Positions 47,438 to 56,190 of a DNA stretch of 64,000 nt are shown piece after piece. Location: NCBI RefSeq assembly GCF_003999375.1, contig NZ_RJLC01000015.1, positions 1 to 64,000 of the forward strand, written 5' to 3'. Below the pieces are notes generated by a model. The model ran no database searches. It saw nothing but the letters and a program-made list of their open reading frames with translations, and was not told the DNA's origin. Positions within the stretch are counted from its first letter, which is position 1; the number at the start of each line of letters is the position of its first letter. The translations under genes and the position numbers were made by a program. The DNA comes from Pseudidiomarina mangrovi (GTDB taxonomy: Bacteria > Pseudomonadota > Gammaproteobacteria > Enterobacterales > Alteromonadaceae).

Positions 47438-49357
47438 CTATGGCCAAAAACTCGTAAAGCCCGATGTCGTCAGTCTGCTCTGCATCCATTCTAGCTTTTT
47501 CCTGCTGCGACAGCCGATACGAATAACTGGTGCATTAGAGTCGTTATTTACACGCAGTAAATCAGGTCGTGCAAATTCATCAGCACCAGATGCGTTCCAG
47601 AACTCGTTAAATTCAGATGAGAGAAGATCCTCTAATTCATCTAACAACGGCCGCTTCTGCGCTCCGTTCCCCGCTAATTTGTCGGTATCACCCTCAATAC
47701 GAGGAAGAACCTTGCACATTAGGAAATCATCCCAAACAGCTCTCAACTCGAGCTCGTTGTTCGGTTGATAGCAAATTACCGAAAGTAACAATTCATTCAT
47801 AGCACGGTAGGCTAGCTTAAAAGGGGTATTATCAAGAACTGCATTAATTTTCTCGATAAATTCAATTGATAGGGCTCCGTCGGAGTCAACGGCCGGCAAG
47901 TACTCGCGCTGCGCCTGCGAATGTATTGGGTAGCTGAGCGTTTTATTCTTTGTAGTTGGTTCAAAGATTTCACTTAATACATTCGGATAGAACTCGCCAA
48001 AATCAAAAGTTAATGCACGGTCAATAACCTTGCGCGAGAAACCGTGTGTGGTCTCGTCCATGTTTACCGTACCCGCTACGATTAATTGAGGAGGAACACC
48101 CAGCCCATGCGTGGTAACAAAGTCCCAAAGGTCGCTATACTCCTCGCTAAACCCAAGGTCATTCTTAAGGATCGACAGCGAGCCCGGGGATAGCTCTTTG
48201 AATATGCCCGGCTTCAATAACGCATCAGACTTGTAAGTAAATGAATCACCGTCCCATTTCCATTCTCTAGTCTCTAGAACGGATAAATAATCTGCGAAAT
48301 ACTGCTCCACGGGTGCCAAGTTCATCTCGTCAAGGCATAACCATTGCGGTCCAAGCGATTCTAAAGATGGTAACTTACCAGTCACGGCTATTTGTTCATG
48401 ACCATTAGAACTAACGACAGAGAGGTCCAAGCCAGCATCCACAATTTTTGTCCACGCCAAAGCGACAAATCCAAGCACGTCAGTGACTACATATTGGGGC
48501 GTACCACTCAGACGCGAAATGTATCCCAACAAATCACTTGGTTCATGCCAATCAGGCCGAACCGATACTAGCTCATAGCATTTTCCACTATCACCTTTCT
48601 CGGCTTGCTTTCGCACAAAGCGGGTCTTTCCTGTGCCTGAAATGCCGGCTAACAATAAAAAAGGCTTGGCTATGCGCGTGAAATCGTCGGTAATTTGAGA
48701 ACTATGCTCTTTGGATACCTGTTCAATCAAACCAAATTTGGCCATAAAATCAAAATCGAAAACAATCACAATTCTTTTTATTTCATTGGCAGCATAAAGA
48801 GTCTGTGCAAAAGGCGCAGCATTGAGATCACCAGCTCGCTTTTTTATAAATGTATTATCGAACTTGATGGTTGGTGAACTCTTATTTCCACCATAATACT
48901 TGAGTAAAAGTTCAGGATTAATCGGCTCTGACTCTGTATATATATTGGGGTTAAAATCGTAATCAAAGAGTGAGTCAATGACGTCCTTTGGTATCTTCTT
49001 TAATATATCCTCAACTTCACTTAAACTAATTCTCCAAAATAATGACGCTATCAGAGACTTGAGAGATACTTTGGCTCCCTTTAAAAAGGTAACTCTAACC
49101 TCTTGAAGCCACTCTTTTGATAAAAGCGCGTACCAGTATTTTTCTGTGTAAGAATTTTTGGATTCCGACAAATAAAAAGCATTGTCAGCTTTTTCCGAAA
49201 ACATCTTCATATCAGCCTTGAAATACAAGCCACTATCCTGCCTATCTATCGCGCAAATGATAAATAAAATAAGACCCGCAAATGTATCCGGCTTTTTGAT
49301 TCGCTTCTCTAAATAACTCCGATGTTCAACGACCTCTGATATTGGTAAGTATGTCAT
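47438..49357 (-). CDS. McrB-like AAA+ NTPase of a restriction system
   Basis: A 639-aa protein. The N-terminal about 220 residues are unrelated to anything I recognise and may recognise DNA. The AAA_5-type domain has Walker A GISGTGKT (238-245), Walker B LCLDEMN (340-346) and the motif GTVNMDETTHGFSRK with NMDE at 432-435 in place of the McrB NTAD signature. McrB-type motors translocate DNA and activate a McrC-type nuclease. The start lies 5 bp after the methyltransferase stop, and the nuclease gene follows. Confidence 0.87.
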   Translation of the reverse strand: MTYLPISEVVEHRSYLEKRIKKPDTFAGLILFIICAIDRQDSGLYFKADMKMFSEKADNAFYLSESKNSYTEKYWYALLSKEWLQEVRVTFLKGAKVSLKSLIASLFWRISLSEVEDILKKIPKDVIDSLFDYDFNPNIYTESEPINPELLLKYYGGNKSSPTIKFDNTFIKKRAGDLNAAPFAQTLYAANEIKRIVIVFDFDFMAKFGLIEQVSKEHSSQITDDFTRIAKPFLLLAGISGTGKTRFVRKQAEKGDSGKCYELVSVRPDWHEPSDLLGYISRLSGTPQYVVTDVLGFVALAWTKIVDAGLDLSVVSSNGHEQIAVTGKLPSLESLGPQWLCLDEMNLAPVEQYFADYLSVLETREWKWDGDSFTYKSDALLKPGIFKELSPGSLSILKNDLGFSEEYSDLWDFVTTHGLGVPPQLIVAGTVNMDETTHGFSRKVIDRALTFDFGEFYPNVLSEIFEPTTKNKTLSYPIHSQAQREYLPAVDSDGALSIEFIEKINAVLDNTPFKLAYRAMNELLLSVICYQPNNELELRAVWDDFLMCKVLPRIEGDTDKLAGNGAQKRPLLDELEDLLSSEFNEFWNASGADEFARPDLLRVNNDSNAPVIRIGCRSRKKLEWMQSRLTTSGFTSFWP

Positions 49358-49362
49358 GATAA

Positions 49363-50655
49363 TTAGCCATCCAGTTCCAGAATTTTATCGACTATAGCAG
49401 CGACAACATTAACAGTCACAGAATTTCCCAACTGCTTGTATGCTTGAGCATTCGAAACTGGGAAACTAAACTTATCAGGGAAACCTTGAAGTCTTAATGA
49501 TTCAATAACCGAAAGCTTGCGCCCTATATCCCATAGTTTCGGAACTCTGTTAGCTATGATCGTCGGAGCATATGTGTCTAGACAAGCATAAAATGCTTCC
49601 TGAATTTGAGTTTTAGCATGGTCGCCAACATGAAATCGTAATGACCCATCTGACTTTAAAAAAGAATAAACTCCATGCCGACCTTTCTTAGTATGAGGCT
49701 CATACATTGCGTTGTCATGTTGGACACGCGCGGTTTTTTTATAATGCTCGAAATGAAACTTAATTCTATCCAATTCAAACTTTGTTAACTTAAGTGACGG
49801 TGATTCATCATTCAAGTCAATAATGTCCCTTAGTTTTACTGATCTACCCTGCCCCTCTGGGAAAGTGAATTCTCTTGTTTTCAGACTTTTATGAATTGCG
49901 ACACAATACCAACGTTCTCGGTATTGTGGGACTCCGAAGTCATAACTATTTAATATCTTCCAATAAGTATCATAACCAGCCTCATCCAATGCCTTTAAGG
50001 CAATAGACATAGTTTTCCCTTTATCGTGTGATTTGAATCCCTTAACATTTTCAAGCAGGGCAAACTTAGGTGTTTTCTCTTCTAAGATTCTGAGAACATC
50101 AAAGAATAGTGTACCGCGTGTTTTATCTTCAAACCCTTCACACCGTCCTGAATAACTGAAAGGTTGACAAGGAAATCCCGCTAATAGCAAATCGTGGTCA
50201 GGGATATTTGGCGCATCTATTAAAGTAATATCACCAAATGGTACTTCTCCATAATTTGCAGCGTACGTTTTTTGTGCAAAAGAATCGAATTCCGAAGAAA
50301 ACACACAGGCTCCGCCATTTAGCTGCGCACCAATACGGATGCCGCCAATGCCTGCGAAAAGATCTATAAACCTAAACTTTGGCGATACTGTAGGACTCAA
50401 TGTCTTTTCATCGAATATCATTCGATGCAAGCTTTTTGAATCAAAAAGTAGCGATTCCTGGGCAAGAACACCAAAAATTTGAGACTTGAGCTTCGCTGAT
50501 GTCGAAATTTGTTTATTGCAATATAGCTGGCTATCAGTACAAAGCGCATGCATCCATTGGTCTATTACAGCTGACACAGACGTGCAATCGGGCTTGTGCT
50601 CGACTGCTAGTGGACTTAACAGTTGGACGAATTTTTCAATTATTTGTTGGGACAT
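49363..50655 (-). CDS. DNA (cytosine-5-)-methyltransferase
   Basis: A 430-aa C5-cytosine methyltransferase. Motif I FIDLFAGIGG (97-105), motif IV with catalytic Cys163 in GFPCQPFSYSG, motif VI ENVKGF (202-207), motif VIII QYRERWY (244-250) and motif X GNSVTVNV near 415 are all present; the target-recognition region lies about 265-390. An N-terminal 90-residue extension is additional. First gene of the operon with the ATPase and nuclease, so it should protect self DNA. The coding sequence is AT-rich. The specificity cannot be read from sequence. Confidence 0.93.
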   Translation of the reverse strand: MSQQIIEKFVQLLSPLAVEHKPDCTSVSAVIDQWMHALCTDSQLYCNKQISTSAKLKSQIFGVLAQESLLFDSKSLHRMIFDEKTLSPTVSPKFRFIDLFAGIGGIRIGAQLNGGACVFSSEFDSFAQKTYAANYGEVPFGDITLIDAPNIPDHDLLLAGFPCQPFSYSGRCEGFEDKTRGTLFFDVLRILEEKTPKFALLENVKGFKSHDKGKTMSIALKALDEAGYDTYWKILNSYDFGVPQYRERWYCVAIHKSLKTREFTFPEGQGRSVKLRDIIDLNDESPSLKLTKFELDRIKFHFEHYKKTARVQHDNAMYEPHTKKGRHGVYSFLKSDGSLRFHVGDHAKTQIQEAFYACLDTYAPTIIANRVPKLWDIGRKLSVIESLRLQGFPDKFSFPVSNAQAYKQLGNSVTVNVVAAIVDKILELDG

Positions 50656-51088
50656 TGACTCTGCAGCTTATTGTTTTATTAATCAGTAGGTTACATTTTT
50701 TCTAGTGGAATTTAGTAACCGCTTTACGATACAAAATGGGTGGCCAGATAACTGCGCCAAATGCGTTTAGCTGTATGTTTATACACTAGTTTGCAGTATT
50801 AACAATATTTAGTGCTTCAGCAAGGAAATTTTAGTGACTATTCTCCTATTCGTTTGCCGATCTCTCCGTCAACGCTAGGCTATCGCAATGTCTAGTCTGC
50901 GTGAGCCCCTTTTCAATACGGACACTCGTTAATTAAGCGATAGGCCTAGACCTATCTTTAAGGAATGTCTATGGGGCGTGTAGATACTTTCACCAGCGAA
51001 AAGCACCAATCTCTCTATACTCCGTGGTAAAACCGTTATTGTGTGATTCACCGGGGTTCTGACGGCCCCATTGCCACCTGATATTTAA
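50656..51088. other. Gene-free stretch upstream of the restriction operon
   Basis: About 430 bp with no convincing reading frame. It must hold the leftward promoter of the methyltransferase operon. Seen are an inverted repeat GGTTAC/GTAACC (50689-50694 and 50715-50720) close to the start codon, which could be an operator, and a 6-bp hairpin GATAGG/CCTATC (50939-50956). I see no tRNA, integrase or attachment site. Confidence 0.5.
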
Positions 51089-52558
51089 CTACACAACAAC
51101 CATCTCAACCACCCTTACCAAAGACCGCAAAAACGCCACCACCCCACCGTCAGCAGCCGCACTCTTCATCGCCTCAAGCTGCTGCGTATCAAGCCAATAC
51201 CCACCCACCATCACCCCCACGGGGGATTCAACGGCAGCGACATCCGCAAGCGGGTCACCAGCCAGTAAAACCAGATTGGCACGATAGCCGGGCACAATCA
51301 TGCTCGTGTTCGCAAAGCCCAATACTTCGGCATTCACGCGGGTAGCCGAGCGTAGCGCCTGATACGGCGTTAACCCCGCAGCCACCAACAATTCCAGCTC
51401 GCGGATCATCGATGCGCCGGGGATAATACCAAAGCTGCCGCTATCGGTGCCGGTCAGCAAAGGCACGCCAGCTTCATGCAATAGGCCGGTGGCGGTTAGA
51501 AAGAACTCAGCGTGCGGCGCTTCATAAGCCGAAGGGTCCATCTGGCTCCAAAACTTCTGGGCGTCGCTGGCAAACCAGGTCACCAGCGGGTTGATCATGT
51601 CGCTGCCGGGCCGCGATAAATACGCGCCCTGACTCTCGGCAATCAAAACCAGCCGCTTGTGGGCATAGAGGGTTGGCGTAACCGCCTCGCCCGATTGCGC
51701 CAGCGTAGCAGCAAGCGCAGCCATTTGTTCGCTGTCTAGGTTATCGCGCAAACCATGCCACACTATGGTTTCGATATGCTCAAGGGTGGTCAGCCCGCGG
51801 CCAAGCGATGCTTCCCACGCAATGCTGAACGGCACGGAGCGCGGCATACCTGCGCTGCGTTCGCCCTCGGGGGAATGTCCGCTCACCGTCATGCCTAACA
51901 GCTGCGCTTCGTCAATCACCGCATCAAACGCCTCAAGGGTTAGATTTGAATAGACTTTAATATGCCGATAGCCGGCACGGTATTGGCCCTGAACCGCCAA
52001 ACGCGCTTCTTCGGCGCTATTCACTGTGGTTTGTAGGATAAGTTGGTTGGGGCCGGGGCTGTTTAGAATGGGTCCGGTGGTGATGAAGTCTGGCGCCAGC
52101 AGCTGCCCTTGCTTCACCCGCTCAGTGAGCCGCAGATGAAACGGATAGCCCGACATATTGCGCACGCCGGTTACGCCATGAGCCAGATAGGCCGCCAGCT
52201 CTAGCTCATCGTTAAGGTGGATATGCGCATCAATGAGGCCGGGCATCAGCGTATGGCCCTGCCCGTCAATCACCAGCACGCCTTCCGGCGCCGTGAGCTC
52301 ACCTGCCGCGCCAATTGCGGTAATGGTATCGCCCATCACCAGCACGTCTTGCGCCGGTTGCGCTGTGGTGCTGTTGTCCGCCATAGAGAGCACCCGCACA
52401 TTGCTGAACAGCACACCTTTTGGCTGGCTTGCGGCGGGTTGCAGCGCACTCGGCACCTGGCTGACCAAAAGCCACACCCCAAGCGCTAGAACTGCTATGA
52501 ATAAGCCGAGGGCGGTGACTGTACGTTTTACCCACCGTAATCCGTTATTGGTGTTCAA
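51089..52558 (-). CDS. Membrane-anchored amidohydrolase
   Basis: A 489-aa protein with an N-terminal membrane anchor or uncleaved signal (about 10-35) and an amidohydrolase domain: DAHIHL (HxH), KVYSNLTLEAF, SGHSPEGE, TTLEHIET, TGTDSGSFG (last metal Asp) and LLAGDPL. It resembles the imidazolonepropionase-like hydrolases that act on dipeptides in the periplasm. The substrate is not determinable. The base composition resembles the core genome, so this gene may mark the chromosomal backbone between the restriction operon and the next accessory block. Confidence 0.83.
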   Translation of the reverse strand: MNTNNGLRWVKRTVTALGLFIAVLALGVWLLVSQVPSALQPAASQPKGVLFSNVRVLSMADNSTTAQPAQDVLVMGDTITAIGAAGELTAPEGVLVIDGQGHTLMPGLIDAHIHLNDELELAAYLAHGVTGVRNMSGYPFHLRLTERVKQGQLLAPDFITTGPILNSPGPNQLILQTTVNSAEEARLAVQGQYRAGYRHIKVYSNLTLEAFDAVIDEAQLLGMTVSGHSPEGERSAGMPRSVPFSIAWEASLGRGLTTLEHIETIVWHGLRDNLDSEQMAALAATLAQSGEAVTPTLYAHKRLVLIAESQGAYLSRPGSDMINPLVTWFASDAQKFWSQMDPSAYEAPHAEFFLTATGLLHEAGVPLLTGTDSGSFGIIPGASMIRELELLVAAGLTPYQALRSATRVNAEVLGFANTSMIVPGYRANLVLLAGDPLADVAAVESPVGVMVGGYWLDTQQLEAMKSAAADGGVVAFLRSLVRVVEMVVV

Positions 52559-52727
52559 GCTGGTGTCCTTGTTGTGTTGCTGGGTAAGTGATTGAGCTTT
52601 AAGGCATCGTCTACTTTCTGGCAGGCTGATGCAAGAGTTAGTGAATTATTCGATTGGACAAAATTCGCTCGGTGGTTTATATTTTCACAGTGTTTTACTT
52701 TTTTATAAACCAACTATGGAGAGTGAC

Positions 52728-53804
52728 GTGTTCGCAGAACGATTCGTTCGAGCTCGCAAAGCATCTGGGCTATCAATGCAGGCCCTGGCCGGTCAGGTCG
52801 GGCTCTCAGCTAATGCAATTAAAAAATATGAACACGGCGACGCCATGCCGTCATCAGCGAATCTACTGAAGCTGGCCAAAGCCTTGAATGTGCATAGCGA
52901 GTACTTTTTTCGTCCGTCTAAGATTGAAGTCACCGGCATTGAGTATCGTAAGCGGGCTAGCACACCGCAGAAAACGCTCAAAAAAATACATAGCGATGTG
53001 ATGGATCAAGCTGAGCGCTGGTATGAATTGCTCGATATCTACCCAGACTCAGCAAAACCCATTCCAACCTTTGACTTACCGGCTGGCTTACCGCAATTAA
53101 TTGCCGATTACGACCAGCTTGACGATGTCGCTGATTGCGTGCGGATGCATTGGGGGCTTGGTCTCAACCCGATTCACGATATGGTCGACACGTTCGAGTC
53201 TCGGGGTTTAATGGTTATTTTGACCCATGTGGATACTGACAATAAATTTGATGGCCTTGCTGGAACCATAAAAGACCAGCCGCTTATCGTGATTTCCGGT
53301 GCGCAAGCAGGCGATCGGCAACGATTTACCCTTGCCCATGAGCTCGGTCATTTGGTGTTGAACGGGCGGTTAGCTGGTGCTCTTGATGAAGAGAAGGCCT
53401 GCCATCGCTTTGCCGGCGCTTTTTTGTTACCGCGTTCAGCGTCAATTCAAGAGTTAGGCGAAAAGCGCAGCAATTTAGAGGATCGCGAGCTGTACATGCT
53501 GAAACACGAATATGGCATCAGCATGGCTGCCATTGCCATTCGCGCCATGCAGTGCGACATCATCACCAAGGCTTACTATGAGCGCGTTGTTCGTACATTT
53601 AGCACGAAGGGCTGGCGAACCGAAGAACCAGGTGACCAGTATCCCGCCGAGCGCACCATGCTGTTCGAGCAACTGGTCTATCGCGCTTTAAGTGAGGAGT
53701 ACATTGGCGAATCGAAAGCTGCGGAGCTGATGGGTATATCGTTGGGCCGCTTTCACAAGGAACGTAAGCTGGAGATAACCCGTGACTCAGCCAGTACTTG
53801 TTAG
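52728..53804 (+). CDS. XRE-family regulator fused to ImmA/IrrE metallopeptidase
   Basis: A 358-aa protein. The XRE HTH (about 1-60; SMQALAGQVGLSANAIKKYE) is followed by a COG2856-type zinc peptidase with HELGH (204-208) and a downstream FAGAFLLP segment. Relatives cleave phage-type repressors or act as antitoxin-like regulators. The frame is open from 52629, but GGAGAG is well placed for the GTG at 52728 and nothing supports the ATG at 52716. Its end overlaps the start of a truncated gene, which suggests a former two-gene module. Confidence 0.82.
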   Translation: MFAERFVRARKASGLSMQALAGQVGLSANAIKKYEHGDAMPSSANLLKLAKALNVHSEYFFRPSKIEVTGIEYRKRASTPQKTLKKIHSDVMDQAERWYELLDIYPDSAKPIPTFDLPAGLPQLIADYDQLDDVADCVRMHWGLGLNPIHDMVDTFESRGLMVILTHVDTDNKFDGLAGTIKDQPLIVISGAQAGDRQRFTLAHELGHLVLNGRLAGALDEEKACHRFAGAFLLPRSASIQELGEKRSNLEDRELYMLKHEYGISMAAIAIRAMQCDIITKAYYERVVRTFSTKGWRTEEPGDQYPAERTMLFEQLVYRALSEEYIGESKAAELMGISLGRFHKERKLEITRDSASTC

Positions 53805-53895
53805 TGATGTAGGCAATAAAAAACCCCTTAGCAGTTTCTACGCCGCAGGTTATTCACCGAAAGGGGCCGTGTTAGCGCTAAATTTAATGTTCTAG
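53782..53895 (+). pseudogene. Truncated partner gene of the XRE-ImmA regulator
   Basis: A GTG-started frame overlaps the XRE-ImmA gene by 23 bp, the spacing of a coupled partner. It reads TQPVLVSDVGN and then loses protein-like character, stopping after 37 residues. Partners of XRE-COG2856 proteins often begin with a PIN-type core such as VLVSDxN, so I read this as the 5' stub of a toxin-like gene cut off by a deletion or insertion (inference). Positions 53896-54044 hold no gene, only a short inverted repeat GCTTGC/GCAAGC near 54005-54022. Confidence 0.35.
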
Positions 53896-54044
53896 CGGAG
53901 GACAGTCAAGGCTGTTCTCCGCCAATTTTCGATAATAGTGACGACTCTGCTTCACTTGCTGCGACAATGCCGCCCGCGCAGTCGGAAAAACCCTGCGAAT
54001 AGAGCTTGCTTAAACGCAAGCCCTACAGAGCTGTACCTGACAGA

Positions 54045-54632
54045 TTAGTAAGTACAGACGCTCTTCGCACTTTCACCCAACACCCGCATATTACTCAGGA
54101 TCAACTCAGGGATAGGGTGTGGCCACATTTCATAGACCGACATATTGCTCCGCACAGGGCAGCTGCTGGTTTGATGCGGATTGCCCTCAAAATCAATCAT
54201 GTCGAGGTTATATTTAATCGGAAATGAAAACGGATTTTGGACCGACAGCATCATGCCAACGCTGGTGTCCATTTGAGTAAAAGAGAAGCGAATGGTCTTT
54301 TCAGGGTTCCGCATTGCAGTCACCTGTCTGAAATTACCGAGGCGGTCGCCCTCTAACAGGTCAGCCTCAATCAGCAGCTCTTCACCGGGTAGGATAGAAA
54401 TTGCATCGCCCTGCGCTGCGGGCCAATAAAGCGGAAGTAGTTCATCGACCACGTCGTTTTCGGTGCGAAAGGTCACACGAATATTTTCACGGCAAGGATT
54501 ATTCTGACAGAACTGCTCTAAAGAGATTTCTTCATCATGATTAACCGCTACTTCGGCTGGTGATTCTTTGCCAGTGGATTGGCAGCCGGCCACAAATAAT
54601 GTCACTGCCAGCATAATTGCGTAATTTTTCAT
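54045..54632 (-). CDS. Uncharacterised lipoprotein
   Basis: A 195-aa protein with signal peptide and lipobox VAGC (Cys17). The mature part has two Cys in the segment QFCQNNPC, a beta-rich core and two more Cys near the C-terminus, which could form disulphides. No family recognised. It stands alone, with divergent or distant neighbours; a possible promoter was not resolved. Positions 54633-54843 are gene-free but hold a structured inverted repeat listed separately. Confidence 0.65.
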   Translation of the reverse strand: MKNYAIMLAVTLFVAGCQSTGKESPAEVAVNHDEEISLEQFCQNNPCRENIRVTFRTENDVVDELLPLYWPAAQGDAISILPGEELLIEADLLEGDRLGNFRQVTAMRNPEKTIRFSFTQMDTSVGMMLSVQNPFSFPIKYNLDMIDFEGNPHQTSSCPVRSNMSVYEMWPHPIPELILSNMRVLGESAKSVCTY

Positions 54633-54759
54633 AAAATGTCCTTTTCATTAAAAGTCACATCACTGTGCGAGATGCCCCGCGCGCTTAATCTCTCGTTTAA
54701 TTGCATGGTTGCTTCTTTTTAAAACTGCGCAAGAAGTTGACCTAGCTTAAGCGTTTATG

Positions 54760-54826
54760 ATCAATAACGCCCGCAACACACGCGAGCAACTTGTTGCGAA
54801 TCGAGGGCTGAAAGCCCGTTATGATC
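54760..54826. repeat. Structured inverted repeat, weakly attC-like
   Basis: Outer arms GATCaATAACG and CGTTATGATC (about 54760-54769 and 54817-54826) enclose two inner palindromes, GCAACTTGTTGC (54786-54797) and GGGCTgaaAGCCC (54805-54817). Folded imperfect repeats ending in TAACG/CGTTA recall integron attC sites, but the core does not fit the GTTRRRY rule and no integrase is nearby. It could simply be a structured terminator region of the lipoprotein gene at 54844. Confidence 0.3.
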
Positions 54827-54843
54827 GGGTTTGTTTATTGTGT

Positions 54844-55374
54844 TTATCTTATGGGCTCCAGTTTTGGCCCCTTAACCACATATGATTTATCAAATTCAGA
54901 AAGCCATTGATTGATTGTTTCTTGATCTAGAGCTTCCGTTTTTTCAGCGTATGAAAGTCGGTGAATACCGTCATTACCTAAAAATATTCTACTTACCTCT
55001 GCCTGCATCTGGTGTCCCTGACAGGCTGGGAACGAAAAAATATATGTTATTGAATATTCTTCTTCACTGAGAACTTCAAATCGTGTTCCAGGGCACTGTG
55101 ATTCGCGCGTCTTTCTGAATTCATGGATGTATTCATTCAACGATGGCGTGTCACCCTCAATGAATTCTATTGATACCAATTTCGACCAATCTTTGATTGA
55201 TTCTCCTTTTGGAACAAATTCTCGGATATACCCCTTTCCTGTTCCAAAATCCCTTTGAAATCCAACGTCCCACTTATCTGTGTTAATGTCAGTTCGAATT
55301 GCTTCCAGCGGTACACTCGCGCATGCAGAGACTAACAATGTTAGTAAAATGGTTAGTACGTACTTCAACGTCAT
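54844..55374 (-). CDS. Uncharacterised lipoprotein
   Basis: A 176-aa protein with signal peptide and lipobox VSAC (Cys18). The mature part has alternating strands, two Cys (in SQCPGTRF and FPACQGHQ) that might pair, and an acidic C-terminal helix. No family recognised with confidence. The gene is AT-rich like its neighbours. Single gene; a copy of a dispersed intergenic repeat lies about 75 bp upstream. Confidence 0.62.
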   Translation of the reverse strand: MTLKYVLTILLTLLVSACASVPLEAIRTDINTDKWDVGFQRDFGTGKGYIREFVPKGESIKDWSKLVSIEFIEGDTPSLNEYIHEFRKTRESQCPGTRFEVLSEEEYSITYIFSFPACQGHQMQAEVSRIFLGNDGIHRLSYAEKTEALDQETINQWLSEFDKSYVVKGPKLEPIR

Positions 55375-55450
55375 CTCCTTGTTTAAAACATATTTCGTTA
55401 GTAGTTCGCACGCAAAATTCCGCTCAATAAAATCCGCGCTCTCGAACTTT

Positions 55451-55522
55451 GCTTTTTTGTTATGGAATTGACCATAAATTATTTAAAGAAAATAAACAAT
55501 AAAAAATAGCAGCACTGCTGAT
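55451..55522 (-). repeat. Dispersed intergenic repeat, copy 1
   Basis: About 72 bp that match 58321-58395 at roughly three bases in four. Shared blocks include TTTTTGTTATGGAATTGAC and TAAATTATTTA. On the minus strand each copy begins with a GC hairpin (here AGCAGCACTGCT) followed by a T-rich run, so it could end transcription of the leftward gene before it (mqsA-like here). Confidence 0.6.
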
Positions 55523-55619
55523 GCGCGCTAACCATTCCGCCTCATCATCCTCATCAGGCGGCCATGCTACCTCAGGTGGATCAATTTTAAATTGCCCCCT
55601 TAGGCATATCGAAAGTGTG

Positions 55620-56048
55620 TCAGCTATCTGTCTGCTGTGCTTCAACGAATAACATATTGCGAGCTTGCGGAACCCGATCAGCCAACCGCATTAACTTGTC
55701 CATCGCCTCTGACTGGGTCACATCATCGTTTTCATATTTTGAGAATGCAACGACACCGCCACCAAACACTCTGGCTGCATCGGATTGTTTCAATCCCAAA
55801 CGCTCGCGCAGCGCGCGCACTTCAGCTCCAGTTAACAAGCCATCAACCGATTTTTTGAACGCCACCATGCGACGCTTGTTGTCGCGCGCTTGGTGCGGCA
55901 AGGTCATCTCCACACCACAGGTATTGCATTCGCAGTAATCTAAAGCGAGTTCTTGCTTGACGGACTTGTAAGTGACCGCGTTCATACCTTGTTTCGCTGC
56001 TAACGATCCTTCACCACACAAGTCACATATCAGCTTATGCTTACTCAT
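55620..56048 (-). CDS. MqsA-type antitoxin, orphan
   Basis: A 142-aa protein with the MqsA layout: an N-terminal YgiT-type zinc finger (ICDLCGEG and CECNTC) and a C-terminal XRE HTH (LTGAEVRALRERLGLKQSDAA, FGGGVVAFSKYEND). MqsA neutralises the MqsR RNase and represses its own operon. MqsR normally is encoded just upstream in the same direction, but here only 142 bp separate this gene from the divergent OsmC-like gene, so the toxin is missing. A palindrome upstream is the likely operator. Confidence 0.85.
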   Translation of the reverse strand: MSKHKLICDLCGEGSLAAKQGMNAVTYKSVKQELALDYCECNTCGVEMTLPHQARDNKRRMVAFKKSVDGLLTGAEVRALRERLGLKQSDAARVFGGGVVAFSKYENDDVTQSEAMDKLMRLADRVPQARNMLFVEAQQTDS

Positions 56049-56100
56049 GTTTCATCTCCTATAGCGGTGGATTTTCGGTGTATCTGCCCAGTACAATATC

Positions 56101-56119
56101 ATTTACCATAATGGTAAAT
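56101..56119 (-). promoter_or_regulatory. Palindromic operator of the MqsA-like gene
   Basis: ATTTACCAT-A-ATGGTAAAT, a perfect 9-bp inverted repeat about a central base, lies about 50 bp upstream of the start codon. MqsA-type antitoxins bind short palindromes in their promoters; the E. coli site has a different sequence, so this assignment rests on position and symmetry. Confidence 0.6.
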
Positions 56120-56190
56120 CTAATTCTAAGCATCTATAACGGCTTTTGCAGCTATAATCTCTACCATCAGCTCCACAAAAGGGAACCACC

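Noticed and set aside
55460-55645. 61-codon minus-strand frame after the MqsA-like gene, a possible toxin
   Set aside because: It starts at TTG inside the mqsA-like gene with no ribosome-binding site, overlaps the dispersed repeat, and shows no toxin features.
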